Positions 26,935-42,732 of a stretch of 64,000 bases of DNA are shown one piece after another. A program made the position numbers and the translations under genes. How positions within the stretch are numbered: position 1 is the stretch's first letter; the number at the start of each line of letters is the position of its first letter. Under the pieces are notes generated by a model. It did not search any database. It had not been told where the DNA came from and saw nothing but the letters and a program-made list of their open reading frames with translations. Location of the stretch: assembly GCA_003344405.1 (NCBI GenBank), contig NOWV01000011.1, positions 806,001 through 870,000 of the forward strand, in the 5' to 3' direction. This stretch comes from Trichoplax sp. H2. Its lineage: Eukaryota; Placozoa; Uniplacotomia; Trichoplacea.

Positions 26935-29900
26935 ATGACATCGCTTATCCTTTTGGGGATATTAACACATCTAATTTACATCATTGCTGTATTTGAAAGT
27001 TATATCCAATCGCCACTGGTCCATGGCATGCAAGGACATTCAGTTCGTCAACGACCTCCTGCTAAACGTCTTGTCCTCTTTGTAGGAGATGGTCTACGAG
27101 CTGATAAGCTATTTCATATCCAAGATAATATTGCAAGAGCTCCATTTTTGAGGTAATTTATTCATTCACATCATCCAGACATGATGGCATCATGTGTATG
27201 TTGGTGTTATAATACCAGAATATCTTATTTCTATTTCCTTATGGATATATTGACCTTGACGTCGCATATCAACAAGCTACATCGATGCATACTGTAGGAT
27301 AGATTATAGACTGGAATAAGTGGCAACACTACAACACAGTTTAAATTTTGACTACTATTGAAATTTCAAGCTTGCTAGCTAAAATTGAACTATCGTTTAA
27401 TTAATGACAAAATCTGAGCATGATACATGGTGTCTATAGCAATTGCTAATTTGGATTGAGTTGACATTTCAAAAATCAGATTCTTAGCACCATCCAATCA
27501 ATTTACCCGCTAATAAATCGCATAATCGAATACCAGTCCTAAGCGGATAAGCAGTTGCAGTTGATGAAGCAGCAAATCATATGATTAAAATTTAAAAAAT
27601 TTCTCCCAGTTTATCATGATGTTAACCATCCCACTGATACACCTCAAGTGACAATTATGTATGCATTAAAGGCTACCTATATAATTACTTGCTAGCTTGC
27701 TAACAGACCAGTAATATGATCAGAATATTAAATTACGAGGAAGTTCTGGACGAGATGCGTAGTGCTCAATTCGAACTTTATCAACACTAATCGCACGTTA
27801 GATTTAGTTGACTAGGTTGCAATGTATCAGCATTCTGACATTTAAAACATTTACATTATTATGCAAACCTTCGCACTTTCTGACCTGAAATCGTAAAATA
27901 CTATCATTGATCGATATTGCAGTTTATGAACTGACGTCAGATCAACAGTCAATCAGTAAATATAGTTGAAATATGTATAATTTAGCTTGAAATAAATATA
28001 CAAACAGGGAAATTTATTTTACTGTGCTTGATGTTACCAGGGAAAAAGTTTTAAAATATGGTAGTTGGGGCGTATCTCATACCAGAGCACCAACAGAAAC
28101 TAGGCCAGCTCATATTGCATTAATCGCTGGCTTTTTTGAGGATATTACTGCCATCAAGAAAGGTAAGGCAATTGAATTATTGTAATGTACTGCATGTGAA
28201 AATGTCTTCAATTGTTACATAGAAACAATAAACGAATACATCGAACTGTGCGTAATGTGTTAATGATTTTTATGAATATTTACAAATATAAAACCGTACT
28301 ATCAATCAGATCAAAGATACCCTATTCTTTGTATCGTTACAGGTTGGAAAGAAAATCCAGTCAAATTCGATTCAGTCTTTAATCGAAGTACTCATACATG
28401 GTCATGGGGCAGTCCAGATGTTCTACCTATTTTTAATAAAGGTTATTAATTTATTATAAACAGAAAGAACTAATGTAATATTTGATTTGAAACTGCTGGC
28501 ATAAAAATGTTATCATATATCCGTCCTGAATGTACTCCCCAGCCGTCCTATTGTAACAGTGAAAACTTAGCACTAACAAACTTACGAATAATTTACTTAT
28601 AAATATAAACTAGCATTAACCTTCATTCTTTAATTTAAACAATGCATATATAACTGAACCCAGCCTACCTTGACTACGTTGAATAACAAGGGCTTTCTAC
28701 TTCATTGAATTTGATCTATGATGATGACTAAAAAGTTTTTACATTTTCTGACTCTCTCTTTATATAAAGGAGCTGCGAAACGAAAGATGACAACGTTTAT
28801 GTACTCACTACCATTCCAAAATTCTGTTTACTATAATGGTATTGTATTGGACAAGTGGGTGATTGAAAACTTCAGAAAGTTTTTTACCCAGGCAAAGTCT
28901 AACCAGGCTCTCAAACGAGCATTGAATCAAGAAGGAATTATGCTATTTTGTCATTTACTTGGAATTGATACTAATGGCCATTACTATAAGCCGTACTCCC
29001 AGTATGAACATAAGTTGATATTTTAATAATTTTTGGCTTTAGTATTTAATTGTAATTTTCTGCTGTTTCAAGTTTTAACGTTATAATTGGTCCCTAACCT
29101 AGGCAATACATAGAAAATATTCGTTATGTTGATGCTGCAGTCAGGAAGATGGTTAACATTATTGAAGATTTTTTCGGCCATGATGGAAAAACGGCTTTTA
29201 TTTTTACTTCAGATCATGGGATGATGGATTCAGGTGAACTAATGCAGTAACGAGAGTGCTAGTTACTATTATAAAATATATGTATTAAAATTCATCTAAA
29301 TTTAACTTCTTCAACGCTGTAGGGTCGCATGGTTCTGGTAGAATACAAGAAACGTATTCTCCATTTATAGCGTGGGGAGCCGGAATTGCATGGCCGGTAC
29401 ATCCGAATCCAATTGATGACTACAATGATCGTTTAGCGAGTGGTATGTTATGAATAAATTGATCGTGCATAAAAGTTTTCATGTTCTACACAGCATATAT
29501 TGCTCATGTTAAAGACAACAATAACTTTTTGCTTTTCGTTTGCACAATCTAGAATGGAAGCTACTGGGTTATAGGAGATTAGACATCAAGCAGGTATATA
29601 AATGCAAGTTTATATTTTATAATTAGTTTTACACATCTTTCAGTAACTGGAAAAATGAAAATGTTCACGCGTTGTTAGTAATTGCTTAGATAATTATTAT
29701 TGTAGATTGATATACCGCCTTTAATGTCGAGCTTGCTTGGAATAGCTATACCGATTAATTCAATGGTAGGTGCACAAACAAACAAATTGGAATACGCAAA
29801 CAAGAGCTACTTTGTAGACATCTCTTATTTGTTATTTGTAGGGAATTTTACCCATTTCGTATCTAAATGCAAGTAAGTCTTATATTGCCGAAAGTACGAT

Positions 29901-32900
29901 TGTTAATGCAAAACAGCTCGTCGCTCAGTTCGAGGTATAGAAAGAGATAAATATCTTGAGTATAACAAAAAATTTATAATAAGAGAATAGTAACTTTAAG
30001 ATCCGATCTAACAATTATTAATAATAAACACGATTATCGTGGCTATCGTGGCACCAGATGCAAAGAAAAAATAAAAGTGCTGGCACTATATTTCACTTTT
30101 TAAGGCATTACAGGTACAGTATTGCAAGTTATTGTTATTTCATATTTTGTTGAAATACTTATAACATTTGCATATTTTTGCAAAATTTAGGCCTTTACAA
30201 GGTGATACTACGGTGAGTACTGTAATTTGCTTTGTAATCGCTACATCTAGGTGACAGAAAAAAATTTTGATTTAACATGTAGTTGCGCAGTATTGACCAC
30301 CGTCATGCAGCTGTGTGTACAGTTGATGAACTAGTAAACTAAATTTTAGTTTTCGAGTTATTGATGTATTATGATTGATTATTCATGCAGAGTAAATGGG
30401 TTAGTAAGCTTGAAAATTTACATAAGCATGGTGATTTCGAAGAAGTAGTAAGTAAACTAATATATGTTGGTTGCCATTGATACATGTAAAAGCTAATCAC
30501 TGACGCTAGAAATATTTTGCTATTAATCACCTTTACGTATTCTTACAGATAAGATCAAGTAAGACTCTTGCCCGCTTGGCTCTGGAAGGGATAAATTATT
30601 ACCATACATATAATCGAGCAGTAATAAGGTTCAGAAATTAATCGCTTTGATATCGTAAATTGGTATAATCTTTTTGATTACTAGTATCGTAACGACTGTA
30701 AAATTATCCTATTTTTGTTTATATCTTATTATTATAAATAGTGCATCAGTTATGGCTGGCCTAACTGGCTGGATCATTTATGTCCTACTGTTTATTGTAA
30801 AGACATATACAAGCCTAGAATCTAGTAGATTAAAGGTAATAACATTGATTCATTATTTTGTGTAGTCCGAAATATTTGAAAGTAATTAATTTATGTGTTC
30901 AAACAACTAATATTTGTAATTACAGTTAGCTACTGTTAATAAATCTCAAAGTAAGAGGATCAACTTGGTATTTACACTATTTTATGTAGGTGTATTTACA
31001 ATTTTAATAGGTAAGTTAGGTAGTTAATACGGATTCAAGTTTAACTGGTGCATACTAACAATTGATGAATTCAATTTTTTAGTTGAAAAATCCTCTCCTA
31101 CATATTTTGCTTACTTCGGTATCCTTTTATTTCTCTGGAATCGGGTCATTAATCAGTTAGTTAATATCTGATAGCAGTCATTGCTATAGCTAATATCCTA
31201 TATATTCTATTAATTATTACATTCTGTTTACTGCTTAGACATGAAAACATATATAATTTGGCAAAATATTTGCTTACAAGTTCTTTGTGCTCCAAGGCTA
31301 TATTTTCCGCCCTAATTGCTATTTTATCTTCCGAATTACTGGTATCTTTAGTACACAGTATTAGATTCTATATTATTAAGCCGAGCACGCCATGTTACTT
31401 TGCTTCTTGTTATAAATTAGGCTATCAGCTTTAACAATCGCCGGACTCTAACACTTGCTTTCATTTGTCTGGGTACAACATATAAGGCTAACAAAATAAT
31501 CCAATAACAATAATGCAGTACAGTATAATAACATCATTTGCATTAATAACTGTAATTATTAAGCTAGCAACATTGATGATGTTTTATTATTAATAAATAT
31601 CAGCCATAAAATACTTAATGGCAAATTACATCAAAAAATTAATTTGATTGATGTAATCGTATTCATTGAAGGTTTTTGGCCTTTAACTACGTCATTAATA
31701 AGGAAAGACAAGGTTAGAAAATGTACCATATAATGATAAATAATGAATTACTCATAAATAACTCTGAAGACCCTAATTTCGATAAAGGATTACAGTGCTT
31801 ACATCTAATAATACGGTTAACAGTTTCTTGTGGGCTACTGGCTGTTATCGTGCATTTCAATTGGGATCTTTCCTTCCCTTCCTCCTATAGAAGGAATAGC
31901 TAAATATGGTTATGTGTAAGTTACTAAAGCTCGTATTACCCGTATAGCATAAGCACTGTATCTTAACGAAAGTATCTATTTAGATTTATGACTGGTGCTG
32001 TGACTGGCGTTATAGGAATTTATCTTTATATTAGGTAATATCGCACAATTAACTTATTAGAATATAATTATACATGCTTGTGAAAGTATGGTAACTCAAA
32101 TAAATAAAACTTTCGTTAGGCACAATCGTGTTAAAAGTTCAATCATCGGTTTTCAGGTATTTACTCAAATGCATAAAATATCATTAGGCTGATTTTTATC
32201 CTATAGTATCTATGTTTATTATGCCATTAACCAGATGACAAGTAACGATTTGACAATGTAATAGAAATGTACAGTTTTAAAGTCAAAAATTATACTTACA
32301 ATTGATATATTAATTTTTCTAACTAGATTTTATTAGCTGTTATTGCTATTTATGTAGTCAATAGCACAGCTAAGGCCAAAGAAGATTACTTCACGATACC
32401 AGTATTGAATCTGTACCTTAGTTGGTTTATTTTGGGTAAATTCGTTCAATTCTGGTTACAAATTGCACGTAACTGTTGTAAATTACTACATATTAATACT
32501 GTCGCCCAACTTAAACGTGTAATCCTCAGGAACAAGTTGTATTATACCGCTATTGAGCCCTCCAATTCTTCTAGAACGTATTTGGAGCATATTTTTGTCA
32601 TTAATGACAACGTATATCTTACTTAGTATATCGTATCCATGATCACACAACATTACAGTTTTACTGACTGACTGAGAATAATGTTACATTTATGTTGGTT
32701 ATTTCCTTGACTCACTGCAAGATATGATAGTTTATTTTGCCTTGCGTTATGCAACCTAATGGTTACTTGGGTCAGAATAGAGCAACGATTGTCAAAGTAT
32801 ACGCCTCGATTGGTCAGTAATATCTTCGATTCGTTGATTATTCTGATTAAATTGGTAATATTCCAACCTATATTTTGTAGTTAACGTCTATCTTTTTCGA

Positions 32901-34277
32901 AAATGGCACACCTAAGACTATGAAAAAATTACTTGATCATGGTAAATATACGCGACAATAATCTGGTTAACAACTGACATATCATTATTGATACCGTAAT
33001 ACTCTACTTTTAGACGTCGAAAACTTTAAAAAACTGCAAATGTCACATCTAAGAATTGCGATACTTTTTGTAAGTAAAACATGGTTGTATAGACCACTTT
33101 GAAAGTCAATTGTGATTGTATTTAATTTCAACGTTCTAATTAATATGTATTATCCGTAAAAACATTAGCTCTTATTTACTACTACGGCCTTTTTTGGCAT
33201 AACAAACATTGGCAGTTTAAATAGGTAAAGGCTTTGCATGTATGCATCTTCGCAGTGTGTTTGTTAACATCCGTAAATTTGAACTCAAGTTCAATTTATA
33301 AACTTTATGGATATCAATTTTTATTTTGCGATTGTTTTCTACAGTACAAAGAAATGTAATCGGTTTTATGGGATACTTTTATTGTTATTTTTGATGAATT
33401 TAGCCTCGATCCTGCACCCACATATTGCTTTCTTGTCGTATATACTCCTTTAGCAAAGGTCATATTGTATATTTGCAAGGTAAATAATATGATTTCAAAT
33501 TATCAAAAATGGCATATTTGCCTATCTTTATATTTAATCAAGTTTCTCAACTTGTAACTAATAACGTTTATGTGATTATGATAATAGATATCGATTCCAT
33601 TTGTATTGATAATCGCCGCTGTACGTAGCTTACAACTGTCTCTTCAATTCAGCTTAAAATGGTGATTATAGATCTTGACTGTACATTGCAGATATCTCGA
33701 ATTTGGCGTTATAATGTGATCCAGTTATGCTAATTTTAAAGTATTTACAGCTTAAATCTTTAAACATTAATCTGATTGAAATTTATTTCTTATTTACAGC
33801 ATATTTCTAATAATGGTCTGTTTAACTGACATAATATCAATGGTGAGTACGATAATATTAATCCAATATGTAGTGGTTACCATAATTGCTTGCATTAAAT
33901 TACTATTTGCTCCAGCAATAAGGTCGAATAGAATCAATGAGACACTTCTTAATAACATCATATGCTTTATTAACATTAGCATCAGTTTTTACATGTATCG
34001 GATCAAGGAAGCTGGGTCGAAATTGGAACTAGGTACAATTTTTTATTTATTTAAACACCTCCCACATCATATATAGGACAAAATAACAGCCTTTCCAGAA
34101 TTATCACGGGTTGCCTTTATAAGATAAGACTTATATTTACTTTCTTATTTCAGCATTGCTCATTACCTTATAGCAATGGTCGTGATGGCAGCTTTGATCT
34201 TGTTGTCTGGTTTAACAAATATTCTACTTTCTTACTCTCCGTACTATCGAAAATTTCGTATTGATAATCTATTGTAA
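26935..34277 (+). CDS. PIGN: GPI ethanolamine phosphate transferase 1
   Basis: PIGN adds ethanolamine phosphate to the first mannose of GPI precursors in the ER membrane. The model has 32 exons and 934 residues (human 931): 26935-27152, 28041-28162, 28343-28441, 28770-29001, 29103-29233, 29323-29442, 29553-29593, 29706-29765, 29842-29934, 30058-30113, 30191-30212, 30391-30447, 30549-30628, 30742-30835, 30926-31010, 31083-31155, 31239-31393, 31672-31712, 31824-31915, 31984-32034, 32120-32156, 32327-32435, 32530-32632, 32722-32812, 32881-32941, 33014-33069, 33169-33224, 33404-33479, 33588-33661, 33800-33842, 33980-34032, 34154-34277. Phase is kept at every junction. The N-terminus is a signal-anchor helix. 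The luminal phosphatase-like catalytic domain shows DGLRAD (residues 52-57), [24 protein letters not shown] and TSDHGMMD, whose Asp, Thr and His residues bind the metals. The C-terminal half is a multi-helix membrane region with [10 protein letters not shown] and [15 protein letters not shown] few junctions (exons 4, 17, 19, 23) were chosen by matching the family's spacing. Exon 11 is only 22 nt. Confidence 0.95.
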
Positions 34278-34283
34278 AATAAA
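34278..34283 (+). terminator. candidate poly(A) signal of PIGN
   Basis: AATAAA begins at the base after the TAA stop of PIGN; a second AATAAA-like motif (ataataaaa) occurs near 34335. If the first is used the 3' UTR would be extremely short. Confidence 0.35.
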
Positions 34284-36256
34284 GCGAAATATATACTAAA
34301 TGCAGTGACTGAAAGAATAATAGTGGGCGGAACATAATAAAAGCCTGAAGACCATATTTTTTATGGAGGCCTTGATTTTGCTAATCCAATGATACATACA
34401 AGGTCAAATCTATGTTGCAATTTTAGAAAATGATCGCGTTCGAAAAACTTACTTTATAACTAACCAACATAAATGATAATTTTAATTTTAATAATGTGTG
34501 CCAGGTCATGGACCACTAGAGGAAAACCTGGATCGATGCATATGTATATATTTACACACACTGTACAATCTCTTATTATGCTGCAAGTATGACAAATTTG
34601 CTTGTTACCATGATCTAGGATTACGCTTATTACATAAGTAAAATTAAGCGATTGTTAAAGTAAAGTCGTAAATATACAGTAAACAACAATTACCTTACTA
34701 ATATGTCGATCAGCTGTTTACGAAAACATCCAAGAATCTTGTAATAAAGACTACAATTAGCATAACTAATTAAATTTTATGCACTATGTAATAACTACCG
34801 TTTTGGAATGAAATTCCACAGATTTATTTATCTCACATCTGAGGTAACTTTCCGTATGGCATCTATTTGTTAGATGTGACGTGTACTAATACATCTGCTC
34901 TATACTTTTTTATACTAGTATCACCGTAGAATTTAGACGTTATCCAGTCTGTTGGTACGTAAATATTGACTAAAGACGCGAAAATATTTCGTAGTAAATA
35001 CATAAAAGATTGTGAGTCAATTTAAGATCATTTTGACCGTCCCGTTTACTAGTTATTAATATACAACAGGGAGTAATTAATTACCCGTATTAAAACTTTT
35101 GATTCTGTGATAAGATAAGTAATAGCGTATTGCTGATAGTCGCTTTATAACACTCGAAGTAGTGAAATTACTAGTTATATAAATTGAAGATTGATAAATC
35201 TAGATTTACGTAAAAATTTGAAAGATTGTATGCATATTACCGTTAAATACACCTAAATGTAGAATACCAATACGTGATTAATTTTAATTTATCATATCCA
35301 CAATCTATATGTTGCAGCTATAGCTTGTTATGGCTGGCCAATTTCATACGAATTCCTATAAATAAGTACTTTCATAAAATGTTTGTAATTATACGATTGT
35401 GAAAGGCTAATGTACGTGTATCTATACTCGTATATTTGAGACTATATCTAATATGGATTTACGTGTGTACAAGCTATTAAATCGTAACCAAACAGTAGTT
35501 TGTAGTCTGTACCTCTTTCAGGATTGGTCAATAACTGTACTTTATTAACTTAAGTACGTTATCGACGACGACCTTGGTGTGTGAACTTACAACGTCACAA
35601 ATACGGTACGTATGCATGAGATAGAATCAAATATGCAAAATATGCACAACTGTGGGCTATAAATTATCAAATCTAAATTGACGCACAGTGTAAGTATGAA
35701 TATATGGCCCATCCCGCCATAGAATACTGGGTTATATTCAAAGCATAACAATGGAATTATCATAATGAAACTGTTTAATGTGCAGTAGTTGAAAATACAA
35801 ATATATACGCTGACAATTCAGTTCAATTTATAATTATAATCATTGTTATACGTAATTTCTACGAGTATGGTTGCGCATATGAGTTATGTATACATCATAC
35901 GTAAAGAAATTTTACAGCTGCAGCATATAAATTACTGCAGATGGCATGCAAGTTAAATGTAGATTTACAATACCACTCATGTTATAAATCTTGATAGAGC
36001 CACGCTATGTTATGCAAAATGTTTGAGCAGAGAGCAATGTAACTACATCGCATTAGCGTATTTCATTTTATGCTATTAGAAAGGATAGAGTTATACATTA
36101 CATTTATCCTATTTATCTCAAATATTATCAAGTACGTATACTTCAGTACATAATAAAATACAATAAATGAGATCATTAATTAATACTGGAAACAAAACGC
36201 CACACTTATTTTGACGCATGACAGCAAAGTAGAGTACAATAGAATTATTGTGAAAG
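34284..36256. other. intergenic between convergent PIGN and CDK1
   Basis: Two kilobases of AT-rich sequence holding the 3' UTRs; no exon, RNA gene or repeat was recognised. Confidence 0.4.
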
Positions 36257-37956
<1,700 letters not shown>

Positions 37957-37999
37957 GGTAAAGAATATCGGTCTCAATCTAATGTTTACAACATGAGCT

Positions 38000-38930
38000 C
38001 GTTAGTCATCGTCGAGGCTACAATAACGTTATTGTATCTAATAACAATCAGTGGTAGGTACGCTAACTTTTAATGGTTACAACAGGAGTAATAAAGCGCT
38101 CAAGGATCATCATTATCTTAGGCAAAAGGATAGAATTTAAACTTTCATAAAGTAATGTTAAGCTTTGTAGATTGATACTGATACTGTCAAGTAGCTAAAA
38201 TAACGATTCAAATACACACTGGTGTACAGTACAACCGTAAAGATTAAAAATTCAAATCATAACTTCTAGTACTGTATTGCATTCTATAACGATCCGTGGT
38301 GGATATATTGACTTTACCATTGTTACAGTCGACGGAATAAAGCCATCGATGGCTACTACCTTGACTACCTTGGAAATAGGATAGAATTTCCACTTGCATA
38401 CAGTAACCAAGCAACCTTAAGCTTTCTCGATTGATACTGTACTACACAAGTGTAAACATTATCCATGCGATTTATGATTCAGATTTGAAATTCAATAACT
38501 TATTGCTTCGCTAAATCGAAATGGATGATTCGCGAATCCGATAATGGAACTTTCTTAGTGGTAATGTTAGCAAGTAGAAAGCCTTAAAAGGATGACTACG
38601 ACCTTGGTAGCAGGATAGTTGATACCGTACCTATACAAGTGTAAAGCATTATGTAGGCGATTGATGAAAAAGATTTAGAGTTGAAATACGCGTATTGTAA
38701 TTTATTGCTTGGCTAATGTCAATTGACGGACGATCCATGGACATTCTATTTTGAGTCTCTTTTTTAATGGTGAAAGTAGAAAGAATAAAAGCCTTCCCTG
38801 ACTACTACTACTACCTTGGTACCAGGGGATACGCTTTCAACTCGCATGGCAGTACAGTAAGGTTAAGCTTTCTACCGTAGCAATATTGATACCAATCCAG
38901 AATTAATTTGATGATAATCGTAAGTGGATC
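38000..38930. repeat. diverged tandem units upstream of CDK1
   Basis: Four or so degenerate copies of about 200-260 bp share landmarks in the same order: an ataacgatcc-like start, a trinucleotide ...aataaagcc..., gactac(c)ttgg followed by aggatag, aagcttt...ttgatac (38161, 38420, 38873) and caagtgtaaa(g)cattat (38448, 38638). The copies are far more diverged than the other arrays here. They begin just upstream of the CDK1 start and could include promoter sequence. Confidence 0.5.
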
Positions 38931-39749
38931 CAATGATAACGGGTCAATTCTACCAACGACCTAAGCTACCGTTGAATGCTGCATGTCATGGATGAAGGTA
39001 AGATTTAAAGTTATTCAATCCCTTACTTTGCCGTCCAAAGATTTCAATTTCTATCCAACCAATTTGAGCGAAACGAGTGGATATTCACTTTCTTGTATCA
39101 CAAGGAGACGTTGCCTAGAGATGGATAGAAAATGAGATCAAAGTTGGGGGTTCATCATTGGAAAGAAAGAGGAGGAGAAAATGCAAGTTGGAATAACCTT
39201 TTGCAAAGCCAAGAAGAATCGACGATCGAACTTGTACAATCAATCAGCCTACAGTAAATTGAGGATACTACACTAACCAATTTCTCTATCGCAGGCTAAC
39301 AGTACCAAAATGGATCACAAGAGAAATGATGGAAGAGACGACGATGATGGCGAAGAGAGATTTTCTGTTGGAATGATAGCGAACGTCCGCGACTTTCAAG
39401 TAACGTCAGGGGAATGCGCGAAGTGTTGTAGTGTCAGTTTTCAAAATGACGTTGGTAAAGCAGTGAACGGGTCGACTGGTTGTAGCTGGAAACGCTCCTG
39501 TCTACACCAGTATTTTGTATACAAGTCGACACAGTAGACAGGTTATGTATGCAATACTTGAATACAACCACTGACCTGAGAAGTACCTTAAATGCGGCCG
39601 CTCAGATTCAAATTTGACAGTGAGCCAATCAGATGCAAGACAGTTTGCCAAGTGATTGATGGACGTCTTGTACCGGTCCCAAAAGTGGTCTCGGAAATCT
39701 ATTGTTCAACAAGTTTCATACTGAATCATCTTGGGAAAAGAAAATTCGT

Positions 39750-39860
39750 CCTGTGCTGTACCGTACAGTACGCGGCCGTACTGACGGTACAGACAGACGG
39801 TCATGGACTGTACAGTATTCCCGTATGATCGTCCAGTGTACTGTACACTGTGTACTCTAG
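39750..39860. repeat. cluster of GTAC palindromes
   Basis: Very dense short palindromes such as ctgtaccgtacagtac, ggactgtacagt and gtactgtacac overlap within about 100 bp; similar runs occur at 42365-42395 and more sparsely across 39400-42400. They could form hairpins. No transposon ends or coding sequence were found with them. Confidence 0.6.
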
Positions 39861-40550
39861 AATCTGGCTACAATGGCATCCCTTCCTTCAAAAATCAAAG
39901 TTGTATTCCGTTGAAATTCCTGTAGAATATTAATATTAATGTGTATATATCTTCTCGTAGAAGGATGTCTCCACAGATATGGGCCTGATTTAACTTACAC
40001 CACTGCATTTTCTTAGGGTGCCATCGAAATAAATCAGACTTGTACTTTTAGTAATACTGTAGTGTATAGCGCTTTAACTGCACTGCACACTATGTAGTGC
40101 ACAGTGTCATACCGTACAGTTCAGGATGACAGTGCACAACAAAATAGGTGCTTCGATTTTGTTGCAATTTGGACTTGTGAATCACGGCTGTAAACATGGC
40201 TGCAAACAACGATATTCTTTGTGCTCAAGTTGTCCAACCAATATTGAATAATATACAGTATAGGAAATGGATGGCTGTGATCGATAACATGAGTAGAAAC
40301 TACTGACTGTACAGTACAGCAGTGAGACTAGTGGAAGCGAGTTGCAGTACTGTAGACCTGTCCACAATCAAATTGTGAAATTGGTATTGGGAAAATACAG
40401 GAGTAATAGTAAGATTCAGCCATTAATCAATGCTGTTTTATTCGACCAAATACCAAATACTGTTATAACTTTATAAATAATTAACCAGTTGAACCCATAC
40501 TTTGCAGTAAAACATTTCAGTTTGCAGTACAGTAGTAGTACTGCAAACTA

Positions 40551-41236
40551 GTATTCTGTAACCCCACTAGTAATGACCTTTATGAGCAAGTCGTTCATGT
40601 CAGTGTTAGTCTACAGTATACTTTATCTTTATTGTACCTTGACTACATTGAATTCATGGAATAAACTCCATGACAAATTCCCAAAATCTGATCATTCTAT
40701 AGAGGTAAGAATAATAGGAAAATATTTTTTTCCTCTACCTCTACGATCCTGCAGTACATCATAATCGTTGCACTGTCGTTAACTATTGAAACATCCCGAT
40801 TCAATCTTGACGTCATCTTAATCCAAATTGGAGTTGTGGCTTTTCGTACAAGATATAAATAAATAACAAAATTAGATAGAGTGGTACAGTAGAAAGTAGT
40901 ATTCTGTAACCCTACTAGTAATGAACTTTATGAGCAATTCGTTCATGTCAGTGTTAGTCTACAGTATACTTTACCTTATTGTACCTTGACTACATTGAAT
41001 TCATGGGGAATAAACTCGATGACAAATTCCCAAATCTGATCATTCCATAGAGGTAAGAATAATAGGAAAATATTTTTTCCTCTACCTCTACGATCCTGCA
41101 GTACATCACAATCGTTGCACTGTCGTTTACTATTGAAACATCCTGATTCAATCTTGACGTCATAATCTTAATCCAAATTGGAGTTGTGGCTTTTCGTACA
41201 AGATAAAAATAACAAAATTAGATAGAGTAGTATAGT
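40551..41236. repeat. tandem duplication, 2 x ~348 bp
   Basis: Starting gtattctgtaacc at 40551 and again at 40899, the two copies run in parallel through tgaccttTATGAGCAA, the ttttttcctctacctctac block and gttgtggcttttcgtacaag. Small indels separate them. Non-coding. Confidence 0.88.
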
Positions 41237-42732
41237 ACACATCGATCGATGTAGTTAACATACTGTACTCACATGACTGTATGGCCCATACGGCATGCAC
41301 ACTTGCATAGTATGCCATTCAGGAGTGTACAAGTCTACAGGACGAGTCTGCATTTATTGGTGTTTACCCCAAACTAATTCAATCATTAACCCCCCCCCAA
41401 AAAATAGAATACTAAAAATACTCAAAACACGCCAGTGCGATAGTGGCCAATCTTCTCATGACTGCAACAGCTTGGCTGCTTGAAATCCATCGTATGAATA
41501 ATTCAAACATGATCGTCTTTTCGGCAACTTTGATGGCCACCGATAGCTAAAAGAAATCGCAGTATTCTCCCTGCTGTCCGGTACGGTAGCGGCGACATTG
41601 CCAACTAAAATTGACGACATCAATCGTTAAGGTACAACACCATACGTTGTTAGATTGTGCGTATGATATGGTTTGCCAATCTGCAGCAGCATTTTTGAAT
41701 TGATGGAATATCGGAATTGATGTACCAATTCACGCATTATTTCTGTTGTTGAATTTGTATGTTACTGCTACTTAACATGGATATACATTGTGTATCAAAA
41801 AAGAGATGATCCATCGCCAAAAAAAATGACTGAATCAATTTTAATGTAAGGTATTGTGAATACCAGAATCGGTGGACGAAGATTGCCACACAGCTGATCG
41901 GTTATATGACCTTGTTTTATGTACTTTGTTTCTAATAAGATACTTCAATTACTGACTACAACATTGATAATCGGCCATATTTTCAAGCGAGAATCACTTA
42001 TTCGCTAACAAAAGCTCTCATTGCATTCTCGATTCGATCTGGTTAAAATGCAGTAGTAACATGTTTATTCATGGATTAAATGACTACAACGTCACTCTTG
42101 ATGAATCCATTCCCCGACATGATCAGTGTTTAGTCGTCGTCAAAATGAAACCAGTACTGTATTCTTATTGTAGAATTCTAATTCATAATGGATGATAGAT
42201 TGGGTAGCTTAATGAAATAGTACAAGCATTAATGGCGATCAATCCATCTGACAAGCAGGCGATTTCACTTTTATAGCTAATTAAAATAGTCACAGCATCA
42301 AGGAAAATAAATAAAAATGGCTAACGGACCGTAGCAAAATCCTGCAATACCGTATGAAGTGTAGTCTACTGTAGTACTGTACTGTACAGTGTACACACTT
42401 CGATTATAACATCAGGGAGGACAGACATCAATCGAGCTCGTTTTGACAGTTAATCGCCATTTTATCTCATCCATTACTATCTTTCAACAGAAGCTGAATC
42501 ATCTTAGTCATTGAAATGTTCACCACTGTTGATTACTTTTGAATCAATCATCCGATCTTTTCAACCCTTTTGATATGCTTGAAATAATGCAGCTAATTGG
42601 ATTAATATTTTGCCGGGAAGACGATATGCCTTATACAATACCATACTATACTAGTGCACTCGACAATACCAGTCATGGGAACGAACTACCACATCAATGG
42701 CTTCATGAGTTGCTGCCAACTTAATACAGTAA

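Noticed and set aside
31721-31903. 60-residue frame reading through PIGN exon 19
   Set aside because: The frame used by the family starts at 31824 in another phase (WLLSC...IFPSLPP matches human spacing); the longer frame is a shadow.
39310-39828. Frames of 75 and 78 residues
   Set aside because: They run through palindrome-rich low-complexity DNA with no splice or homology support.
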